Assembly (NCBI GenBank): GCA_002373535.1 | Contig: DFKL01000163.1 | Span: 1 to 5,218, forward strand | DNA from: Prevotellaceae bacterium UBA3646 | GTDB lineage: Bacteria > Bacteroidota > Bacteroidia > Bacteroidales > Bacteroidaceae | Reading direction: 5' to 3' | DNA length: 5,218 nt | Part shown: positions 1 to 5,218 of the stretch, one piece after another | How positions within the stretch are numbered: position 1 is the stretch's first letter | How the letters are laid out: each line of letters opens with the position of its first letter | The notes under the pieces: generated by a model | Database searches by the model: none | What the model saw: the letters and a program-made list of their open reading frames with translations, nothing else | Told to the model about the DNA's origin: nothing | Position numbers and translations under genes: made by a program

Positions 1-176
1 TGTTATGTTTTTATTGTTGCTAATTTGTTGATTTTGAGGTATATATACGACTGCCGAGCGGCTAAAACCGGCTTAGGGAGTCTGGAAAAGGGAAATAAAA
101 GGACAGTTATCGTGATAAGGAAAGTATGGTTCAGGTCAGGATTGTGGTACATATTTGGGAGTTTTTTTGGATTTCC
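1..176. other. AT-rich upstream region with no supported gene
   Basis: These bases are T/A-rich and hold no coding sequence I can support. A 66-codon open frame (25-225) runs through them and ends 8 bases inside smpB, but its translation resembles nothing I recognise and it has no convincing initiation site. A small GC-rich island lies at about 53-72, containing GCCG-AG-CGGC (53-62) followed by CCGGC (68-72). I see no cobalamin riboswitch box, no complete tRNA and no terminator. The sequence CATATTTG at 150-157 is one base away from a Bacteroidetes -7 element but has no good -33 partner. Confidence 0.6.
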
Positions 177-208
177 TTTTGTTTTGCCCTTGTTTTTTCG
201 TAACTTCG
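177..208 (+). promoter_or_regulatory. Candidate Bacteroidetes-type promoter for smpB
   Basis: TTTTG at 177-181 is followed after 19 bases by TAACTTCG at 201-208. The known Bacteroides promoter is a TTTG -33 box about 19-21 bases before TAnnTTTG, so the -33 box and spacing fit and the -7 box has one mismatch (C for T at its seventh base). The surrounding T-rich tract is typical of such promoters. If real, transcription would begin around 211-215, leaving only a few untranslated bases before the smpB ATG at 218. This is an inference from motifs. Confidence 0.45.
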
Positions 209-217
209 CAAACGATT

Positions 218-685
218 ATGGGTAAGAAGGATATCAAATCGAAAACGACAAACATAAAGAACAGGCGTGCCTCGTTTGACTATGCTTTGTCTGACACGTA
301 TACCTGCGGAATAGTACTGACAGGGACCGAGATCAAGAGCTTACGGCAAGGCAAGGCGAGCCTGGTGGATACTTTCTGCTATGTGAACAATGGCGAGGTT
401 TGGGTCAAGAACATGTATATTGCCCACTATGAACAAGGCAGCTATAACAACCATGTGGAACGGAGAGAGCGGAAGCTGCTGCTGAACCGCAGGGAGATAA
501 GAAAGATACAGTCGGCGGTGAAGGCTCCGGGGTTCAGCATAGTACCGACGCTGCTGTATATCAACGAGGACGGGCGTGCCAAACTGGACATTGCGATTGC
601 GCGTGGCAAGAAGGAGTACGACAAGCGTGCCTCGGAAAAGGAGAATGAGCTGAAGCGCATGACGCGAGAGGCCAAATACAAGTAG
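218..685 (+). CDS. smpB: SsrA (tmRNA)-binding protein SmpB
   Basis: SmpB binds tmRNA and brings it to ribosomes stalled on mRNAs lacking a stop codon; its C-terminal tail occupies the empty mRNA channel so that trans-translation can tag the nascent peptide and free the ribosome. The 155-residue product has the normal family length. Visible family motifs are NIKNRRASFDY (12-22), GTEIKSLRQGKASL (36-49), YNNHVERRERKLLL (76-89), the strand YINEDGRAKL (114-123) and GKKEYDKR (130-137), followed by the basic charged tail. I chose the ATG at 218 because MGKKDIKSKTTNIKN matches the usual short basic N-terminus. An in-frame ATG at 155 would add 21 hydrophobic, non-conserved residues and overlap the candidate promoter. 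There is no Shine-Dalgarno sequence, which is common in Bacteroidetes. It is the first gene of a tight + strand run. The ssrA RNA gene itself is not in this window. Confidence 0.96.
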   Translation: MGKKDIKSKTTNIKNRRASFDYALSDTYTCGIVLTGTEIKSLRQGKASLVDTFCYVNNGEVWVKNMYIAHYEQGSYNNHVERRERKLLLNRREIRKIQSAVKAPGFSIVPTLLYINEDGRAKLDIAIARGKKEYDKRASEKENELKRMTREAKYK

Positions 686-703
686 TCTGGAGTACAACGG
701 TTA

Positions 704-1219
704 ATGGTCAGGGGTATGACGGTAAGGATTGACGAGAAGAAGGTGGTTGCTGCTGCGGCCGAGGGCATGGATGCTTTTGTGGAGGTGTTCCGTAGTGCCA
801 TCATGGAGGCTGTCGGCGGCGTGCTGGACGAGGTGTCCATGCAGAGGTTGAATGCAGACCAGATTACGCTGCTGGCATACTGCATATACCGCGAGGAGGT
901 GATGGACGGCGGACATGTGCAACTGATCCACAACGGCTACGGGCCTTTCATCTTCCTGAATCCGTTCGCCAAGGCCATGCGCCTGTGGGGGGCGAAGCCG
1001 TTCAGCAAACTGGTATATGGCGGCCGCGCTTTCTACGAGAGGAACCGTGACGTGATTTGCCGTGAGTACAGCGACGAGGAATTCATGGCCTTGTTCGAGA
1101 AATTCCCAGAGGCGGACGAGCTGGATGACGAGTTTATCGAAATGGAGGAGGAGGTGACGGGTATCGTCGCTGAATATATAGACAACCATATTGAAGATTT
1201 CGCCGAAATCGAAAAATAG
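704..1219 (+). CDS. DUF4375 / DMP19-like acidic protein
   Basis: This 171-residue protein resembles the DUF4375 family, which includes Neisseria DMP19, a dimeric DNA-mimic protein that binds a transcription factor. The recognisable core is DQITLLAY (52-59) followed by EEVMDGGHVQLIHNGYG (64-80), matching the family pattern of an LLAY helix and an E-V-x-x-GG-x-x-Q-x-x-x-NGYG signature. Residues 1-120 are roughly charge-balanced (about 14 acidic, 15 basic), whereas residues 121-171 hold 21 Asp/Glu and only 2 Lys, so the net charge of about -18 sits almost entirely in the tail. There is no signal peptide or membrane segment, so it is probably cytoplasmic. It starts 18 bases after smpB and ends 21 bases before metH, suggesting co-transcription. 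ATG 704 has GGAG 11 bases upstream; an in-frame ATG at 716 (MTVRIDEKK) is equally plausible and gives 167 residues. The family assignment comes from motif memory; the DNA-mimic role in this organism is inferred. Confidence 0.82.
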   Translation: MVRGMTVRIDEKKVVAAAAEGMDAFVEVFRSAIMEAVGGVLDEVSMQRLNADQITLLAYCIYREEVMDGGHVQLIHNGYGPFIFLNPFAKAMRLWGAKPFSKLVYGGRAFYERNRDVICREYSDEEFMALFEKFPEADELDDEFIEMEEEVTGIVAEYIDNHIEDFAEIEK

Positions 1220-1228
1220 GCACATACC

Positions 1229-1233
1229 AAGGA
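1229..1233 (+). promoter_or_regulatory. Possible Shine-Dalgarno site for metH
   Basis: AAGGA lies in the 21-base gap between the DUF4375 stop codon and the metH ATG, 7 bases before the start. Bacteroidetes genes usually initiate without a Shine-Dalgarno sequence, so this may be chance or may help re-initiation within the transcript. It does support the ATG at 1241 as the metH start. Confidence 0.35.
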
Positions 1234-1240
1234 CGGCACA

Positions 1241-4003
1241 ATGAGCAGCATCTGGGAAGAATTGCAGAAAGGGAAGATACTGGTCCTGGACGGTGCCATG
1301 GGTACCATGATTCAGTCTTATAGACTGAAGGAGGAGGATTTCCGTGGTCACAGGCTGAGGATGACAAGCATTCCGCTGATGGGGTGCAACGACGTGCTGA
1401 GCATTACGCGACCTGACATAGTCAGGGACATCCACCGGCGCTACCTGGAGGCTGGGGCGGACATTATCACCGCCAATACGTTCGGTGCCAATCGTGTCTC
1501 GCTGGCGGACTATGGCCTGGAGAACTGCGTAAAGGAACTGAACCGCGAATCGGTACGACTGGCACGTGAGGAGGCGACGAGGGTTTCTACGGATGAGAAG
1601 CCGCGATTTGTCATCGCAACGGTGTCGCCAACCAACAAATCCTTGAGTATCAGCCCTGACGTGGAGCATCCTGAATATCGCAACATAGCGTTCGACACGC
1701 TGTACGACGCGTATACGGAGCAGATAGATGCGCTACTGGGTGAGGGCGTGGATGCCATAATGCTGGAGACGATATTCGACACGCTGAACTGCAAGGCTGC
1801 AATAAAGGCATTGGACTCGGCTAAGGCGAGGACCGGGATGTCCGTCCCGCTGATGCTTTCAGTCACGATTAACGACCGTCAGGGCAGGCTGTTGAGCGGA
1901 CAGACGCTGGAGGCGTTCCTGACAAGCGTAGGGCATACGGACGTCATGTCGGTGGGACTGAACTGCTCGTTCGGTGCAAGGGACATGATTGACAATGTCC
2001 GTCTGCTGAGAGAGAAAGCAGGATGCTTCATTTCGTGCCACCCCAATGCCGGACTGCCCAATGCCATGGGCGAGTATGACGAGACGCCTGAGAGTTTTGC
2101 CGGGAACATGCGTGTGATACTGGACGAGGGACTGGCAGACATAGTGGGTGGATGCTGCGGTACTACTCCAGAACACATATCGGCCCTGTGCAAGGTGGCT
2201 GGCAACAGGCTGAGGGAAAGAGACAACATTTGCCTGCATGGAGACAAGACTGCATGCAGAAGGGTCTCGCTTTCCGGTCTGGAGCCTGTGGCCGAGAGCG
2301 ACTTCTACAAGATAGGCGAACGCTGCAACGTGGCCGGAAGCCGCAAGTTCCTGCGCCTGATTTCGGAGGGTGCATACGACGAGGCCCTGCAGATTGCACG
2401 CAAGCAGGTGGAGGCCGGCGCGGCCATAATAGACGTAAACATGGACGACGGCATGCTGGATGCCAGGAAGGAGATGGTGACATTCATGAACCTGACAGGC
2501 AGCGAACCCGATATTTGCCGCGTGCCGGTAATGATTGACTCGAGCGACTGGGATGTGATAAGCGCTGCGCTGAAGTGCGTACAGGGAAAGGCAATAGTAA
2601 ACAGCATCTCGCTGAAGGAGGGTGAGGAAGTATTCCTGGCTCATGCCCGTGAGATACGCAGCATGGGAGCTGCCGCGGTAGTGATGCTTTTTGACGAGGC
2701 TGGCCAGGCTACCGACTACGAGCGGCGCATAGAGATTGCGCAGCGTGCCTACAACCTGTTGACTGAGAAGGCCGGCTTCCGCGCAAGTGATATCATCTTT
2801 GACCCTAATGTCCTGTCGGTGGCAACGGGCATGCCCGAACATGATGCCTATGCATGGGACTTCCTGCGTGCAGTGGAATGGATACACCGGAACCTGCCTG
2901 ACACGCATATCAGCGGCGGAATAAGCAACCTGTCGTTTTCGTTCCGAGGCAACAACTACATCCGCGAGGCCATGCATGCTGTATTTATCCACGAGGGGCG
3001 CAGACTCGGCATGGATTTTGCCATAGTAAACCCTTCGTCCAAAGTAAGATATGAAGATATACCTGCAGAACAACTTGAAATAATCGAAGATGTCATGCTA
3101 CGCCCGTCAGCCCATGCGAGCGAGGCTTTGACCGAGCTTGCACAGAGGCTGCAGAAGGAGCAGGAAGCGAACAAGAAGGCGGACAACGTCCAGGATAGTG
3201 CCAATCACAGTGAGAAGGGACAGGAACTGTCTGTCGAGGAGAGACTGTGCAAAGCCCTGGCGGAGGGTATCCCAGACAATCTGGAGAAGGACCTGCACGA
3301 GGCCATGGAGAAGTATCCGCGTGCTGTGGACATCATCGAGGGACCGCTGATGGCAGGCATGAACAAGGTGGGAAGGTTGTTCGGTGAGGGCAAGATGTTT
3401 CTCCCGCAGGTCGTAAAGACTGCCCGGACGATGAAAAACGCCGTGGCCATACTGCAGCCCTACATAGAGGCACAGAAGACGGAGGCGGCGAAGAGTGCCG
3501 GCCGTGTATTGCTGGCTACAGTGAAGGGGGACGTGCATGACATAGGCAAGAACATAGTGAGCGTGGTGATGGCCTGCAACGGATACGAGATTATCGACCT
3601 TGGAGTAATGGTCTCGCCTGAGGACATCGTGAGGGCTGCCATAGACAGCAAACCTGACATAATCGGTCTGTCCGGACTGATAACTCCGTCGCTGGAATAT
3701 ATGATACAGACCCTGAAACAACTGAACGAGGCAGGGGTACGAATTCCTGTGATGATAGGCGGTGCAACGACAAGCGCGGTGCATACGGCGCTGAAGATGT
3801 CGCCTGTGTACGAGGGGCCCGTAATATGGGTAAAGGATGCCAGCCAGAATGCTCCTATTGCACATAAATTCACCGATACGGAGACAAGGGAACAAGCCAT
3901 ACGGGAACTGCAAGACGAGCAGCAGGCCCTGAGCAGTAGCGTGAAACCTGAGACGACAGTACCGTTTGACGAGGCACGGCGCAGGAAACCGAGATTCTTC
4001 TGA
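1241..4003 (+). CDS. metH: Cobalamin-dependent methionine synthase, no reactivation domain
   Basis: MetH transfers a methyl group from 5-methyltetrahydrofolate via enzyme-bound cobalamin to homocysteine, giving methionine and tetrahydrofolate in the cytosol. Domains in order: homocysteine/zinc barrel (about 1-325) with DGAMGTMIQ (17-25) and zinc ligands Cys242 (LNCSFGA), Cys305 and Cys306 (GGCCGTTPEH), the same 63-residue spacing as E. coli Cys247/310/311; pterin-binding barrel (about 350-620) with IGERCNVAGS (358-367), DVNMDDGMLD (398-407), MIDSS (431-435), NSISLKEG (454-461) and SGGISN (558-563); a polar linker (about 636-662); the four-helix cap (about 665-745); and the B12 Rossmann domain with DVHDIG (764-769, His766 the lower cobalt ligand), SGLITPS (811-817) and GGATTS (840-845). 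The protein ends at residue 920 with EARRRKPRFF, the linker that precedes the AdoMet activation domain in the roughly 1,200-residue enzymes, so that domain is absent. There is no frameshift. No cobalamin riboswitch fits in the 21-base upstream gap, so expression probably comes from upstream. Confidence 0.96.
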   Translation: MSSIWEELQKGKILVLDGAMGTMIQSYRLKEEDFRGHRLRMTSIPLMGCNDVLSITRPDIVRDIHRRYLEAGADIITANTFGANRVSLADYGLENCVKELNRESVRLAREEATRVSTDEKPRFVIATVSPTNKSLSISPDVEHPEYRNIAFDTLYDAYTEQIDALLGEGVDAIMLETIFDTLNCKAAIKALDSAKARTGMSVPLMLSVTINDRQGRLLSGQTLEAFLTSVGHTDVMSVGLNCSFGARDMIDNVRLLREKAGCFISCHPNAGLPNAMGEYDETPESFAGNMRVILDEGLADIVGGCCGTTPEHISALCKVAGNRLRERDNICLHGDKTACRRVSLSGLEPVAESDFYKIGERCNVAGSRKFLRLISEGAYDEALQIARKQVEAGAAIIDVNMDDGMLDARKEMVTFMNLTGSEPDICRVPVMIDSSDWDVISAALKCVQGKAIVNSISLKEGEEVFLAHAREIRSMGAAAVVMLFDEAGQATDYERRIEIAQRAYNLLTEKAGFRASDIIFDPNVLSVATGMPEHDAYAWDFLRAVEWIHRNLPDTHISGGISNLSFSFRGNNYIREAMHAVFIHEGRRLGMDFAIVNPSSKVRYEDIPAEQLEIIEDVMLRPSAHASEALTELAQRLQKEQEANKKADNVQDSANHSEKGQELSVEERLCKALAEGIPDNLEKDLHEAMEKYPRAVDIIEGPLMAGMNKVGRLFGEGKMFLPQVVKTARTMKNAVAILQPYIEAQKTEAAKSAGRVLLATVKGDVHDIGKNIVSVVMACNGYEIIDLGVMVSPEDIVRAAIDSKPDIIGLSGLITPSLEYMIQTLKQLNEAGVRIPVMIGGATTSAVHTALKMSPVYEGPVIWVKDASQNAPIAHKFTDTETREQAIRELQDEQQALSSSVKPETTVPFDEARRRKPRFF

Positions 4004-4036
4004 GCTACCCTGCGGACAATGCCGATACGAGAACAC

Positions 4037-4050
4037 ATTATTATAATAAT
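4037..4050. repeat. Perfect 14-bp AT palindrome abutting the mltG start
   Basis: The sequence ATTATTATAATAAT reads the same on both strands and its last base directly precedes the mltG ATG at 4051. It contains TATAAT (4042-4047), which resembles a sigma-70 -10 box from other phyla but is not the Bacteroidetes consensus. It may simply be the A/T-rich, structure-poor initiation region usual in Bacteroidetes, or a protein-binding site. The palindrome is seen directly; no function is shown. Confidence 0.5.
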
Positions 4051-5067
4051 ATGAATGAGACTCTGAAGCAAAGGAAGTACTACTACATAATTGCCGCAGT
4101 GGCCGGACTGACACTGGCCGCAGCGTGCGGCGTACTGATTCCTGTGATGCGCAGCGCAAATACCACAGGAGAGACGCGTATCATATACATTGACAAGGAC
4201 GATACGACGGACAGCGTAATGGACAAGGCCCAATGCCGCCACGGATGGAGAGTGCTGACGGCGATAAAGGAATTCCGCCTACACACGGGACGATATGAGG
4301 TACGGCCAGGCGAAAGGGTGCTGACGCTGTACCGCAGGATGACGAACGGCAGCCAGGATCCGGTGCGGTTCACGCTGCCGTGCGTCCGGACGCTGGACCG
4401 GCTGGCGGCTCACATGGAGCGCAACTTCATGGACATGGACAGCGCACGGACGGCACGCTGCCTTGCCGACAATGCGTTCTGCGGCAAATGGGGCTATAGC
4501 GTGGAGACGATGCCTGCCCTGTTCATCCCCAACACATACGAAATATGGTGGAACACGTCCCTGGACGATTTCATAGAGCGCATGGTGAAGGAGAACAAGC
4601 GTTTCTGGGAAGGCCGGCGCGACAGCATGGCAAGAAAAACAGGCATGACGCGCGAGGAGATAATGACTCTGGCAAGCATAGTAGACGAGGAGACGGCCGA
4701 CAACGCAGAGAAGCCTATGGTCGCCGGAATGTACATACGACGACTGAAGACTGGCATGCCGCTGCAGGCCGACCCTACGGTGAAGTTTGCACTGAAGGAC
4801 TTTGCAAAGCATCGCATCTATAATGAGGACCTGAAGACTGACAACCCTTACAACACCTACCGCTACGAGGGTCTGCCGCCCGGCCCCATACGTATTCCGT
4901 CCATAGCAGGTATAGACGCGGTACTGAACCATGTGGAGACAGAGTGCATATACATGTGTGCCAAGGAGGACTTTTCCGGTACGCACAACTTTGCCAGGAC
5001 ATACGAGGAGCACCTGAAGAACGCAAAGCGGTATACGGATGCGCTGAATGCACGCAACATACACTGA
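4051..5067 (+). CDS. mltG: Endolytic murein transglycosylase MltG (YceG family)
   Basis: MltG is an inner-membrane lytic transglycosylase that cuts nascent glycan strands internally, limiting strand length next to the peptidoglycan synthases. The 338-residue product begins with a basic segment (KQRK, 6-9) and one hydrophobic span (about 10-33), a signal anchor placing the rest in the periplasm. A LysM-like region follows at about 60-110 (GRYEVRPGERV, 80-90). The catalytic YceG domain shows PNTYEIWW (160-167), LASIVDEET (207-215), LQADPTV (238-244), NPYNTYRYEGLPPGPI (265-280) and a terminal HNFARTYEEH (312-321). By alignment with the E. coli motif ASIVEKET, whose catalytic residue is Glu218, the catalytic glutamate here should be Glu214. 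Length matches the family. An AAAC sequence at 23-26 is only a weak lipobox, so a membrane anchor is preferred. The gene starts 47 bases after metH, directly behind an AT palindrome, and may be co-transcribed. Older databases call this family aminodeoxychorismate lyase; that name is wrong and implies no folate link to metH. Confidence 0.93.
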   Translation: MNETLKQRKYYYIIAAVAGLTLAAACGVLIPVMRSANTTGETRIIYIDKDDTTDSVMDKAQCRHGWRVLTAIKEFRLHTGRYEVRPGERVLTLYRRMTNGSQDPVRFTLPCVRTLDRLAAHMERNFMDMDSARTARCLADNAFCGKWGYSVETMPALFIPNTYEIWWNTSLDDFIERMVKENKRFWEGRRDSMARKTGMTREEIMTLASIVDEETADNAEKPMVAGMYIRRLKTGMPLQADPTVKFALKDFAKHRIYNEDLKTDNPYNTYRYEGLPPGPIRIPSIAGIDAVLNHVETECIYMCAKEDFSGTHNFARTYEEHLKNAKRYTDALNARNIH

Positions 5068-5157
5068 ACGTACCGCAAAAAGGCCCAATTTGCAAAATAA
5101 TCGCACCTGAGACATAAAATATTCGGCTGCAAGTATCCGTCGTTTTGTTTTTTTTAT
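5068..5157. other. Spacer between mltG and a tRNA gene
   Basis: This AT-rich spacer has no open reading frame worth calling and no strong terminator. Two weak hairpins are visible: GCAAA/TTTGC near 5078-5096 with a 9-base loop and no T-run after it, and a 4-bp stem (5124-5127 with 5139-5142, one G-U pair) followed by a T-rich stretch at 5143-5155. The second could act as a poor intrinsic terminator for mltG, but the T-run may equally be the T-rich upstream part of the tRNA promoter. Confidence 0.4.
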
Positions 5158-5165
5158 TACCTTTG
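5158..5165 (+). promoter_or_regulatory. Bacteroidetes -7 promoter element for the tRNA gene
   Basis: TACCTTTG is an exact match to the Bacteroidetes -7 consensus TAnnTTTG and lies 22 bases before the first base of the tRNA, a suitable distance for a short 5' leader later removed by RNase P. A T-rich tract precedes it. The nearest TTTTG (5143-5147) is only 10 bases upstream, too close for a standard -33 box, so that half of the promoter is weak. Confidence 0.65.
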
Positions 5166-5187
5166 CACCCATAAACACCGTAAGCAT

Positions 5188-5218
5188 GCCACCTTGGCTC
5201 AGTTGGTAGAGCAACGCA
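5188..5218 (+). tRNA. 5' part of a tRNA gene, probably tRNA-Thr, cut by window edge
   Basis: The last 31 bases fold as the 5' end of a tRNA: a 7-base acceptor strand GCCACCT (5188-5194), T8 and G9, a D arm with stem GCTC/GAGC (5197-5200 and 5209-5212) around the loop AGTTGGTA, base 26 (A), then the first five anticodon-stem bases ACGCA (5214-5218). The anticodon, variable loop, T arm and 3' acceptor lie beyond the window. The ACGCA strand resembles E. coli thrW, where GCGCA leads into a CGT anticodon loop, so tRNA-Thr is the best guess. That the gene is a tRNA is well supported; the amino acid is inferred. Confidence 0.88.

Noticed and set aside
48..140. tRNA-like D-arm sequence (GCCGAGCGGCTAAAA) suggesting a tRNA or tRNA remnant
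   Set aside because: There is no matching acceptor stem, anticodon arm or GGTTCGAATCC-type T arm at suitable spacing.
155..217. N-terminal extension of SmpB from the ATG at 155
   Set aside because: The added 21 residues are hydrophobic and unlike SmpB N-termini, and the extension would place the candidate promoter inside the coding region.
1..217. Cobalamin or SAM riboswitch controlling the metH transcript
   Set aside because: I found no B12-box or SAM-riboswitch core sequences here, and the 21-base gap before metH is far too short to hold one.
25..225. 66-codon + strand open frame upstream of and overlapping the smpB start
   Set aside because: Its translation is unlike any family I know, it has no clear initiation site, and it runs through the T-rich promoter-like tract and into smpB in another frame.
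1859..3073. 404-codon - strand open frame opposite metH, and similar ones at 701-1669, 3107-4159 and 4279-5214
   Set aside because: They lie opposite clearly conserved genes, mostly in direct codon register, have Cys/His/Arg-rich translations without recognisable domains, and are explained by avoidance of TTA, CTA and TCA in the sense genes.
4042..4047. TATAAT as a -10 promoter box for mltG
   Set aside because: Bacteroidetes housekeeping promoters use TAnnTTTG, there is no matching upstream box, and the site is too close to the ATG for a normal leader.
4051..5067. Aminodeoxychorismate lyase linking this gene to folate synthesis and metH
   Set aside because: That is a legacy misannotation of the YceG family; the LASIVDEET and LPPGPI motifs and the N-terminal membrane anchor identify MltG.
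5124..5155. Intrinsic terminator after mltG
   Set aside because: The stem is only 4 bp with one G-U pair and a long loop, and the T-run is better explained as part of the T-rich region upstream of the tRNA promoter element.

Overview
The window looks like chromosomal DNA from a member of the Bacteroidales (Bacteroides/Prevotella-like). Three things suggest this. Two upstream regions carry, or come within one base of, the Bacteroidetes -7 element TAnnTTTG. Most start codons lack a clear Shine-Dalgarno sequence and have A/T-rich upstream bases. The protein types also fit, including a methionine synthase that stops after its cobalamin domain. The genus cannot be fixed by eye. Coding regions are moderately GC-rich, with heavy use of CTG for Leu and ATA for Ile, while the spacers are T/A-rich.

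Layout: all genes are on the + strand. Bases 1-217 are an AT-rich, apparently non-coding upstream region ending in a candidate promoter next to smpB. smpB (218-685) encodes the tmRNA-binding ribosome-rescue protein. After 18 bases comes a DUF4375/DMP19-like protein (704-1219) with a very acidic C-terminus. After 21 bases comes metH (1241-4003), a cobalamin-dependent methionine synthase with homocysteine, methyltetrahydrofolate, cap and B12 domains but no C-terminal AdoMet reactivation domain. After 47 bases, ending in a perfect 14-bp AT palindrome, comes mltG (4051-5067), a membrane-anchored YceG-family endolytic murein transglycosylase. A spacer of about 120 bases carries a perfect TAnnTTTG element, followed by the 5' end of a tRNA gene (from 5188) cut by the window edge, probably tRNA-Thr.

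How the genes relate: the tight spacing of smpB, the DUF4375 gene and metH suggests co-transcription, possibly extending into mltG. The products act in different processes (ribosome rescue, an unknown or DNA-mimic-like role, methionine and folate metabolism, peptidoglycan processing), so the cluster looks like a housekeeping run and not a single pathway. No mobile element, CRISPR array, phage gene or clearly novel system was found. The points most worth a second look are the acidic DUF4375 protein, the missing MetH reactivation domain, the very short predicted smpB leader and the palindrome touching the mltG start codon.
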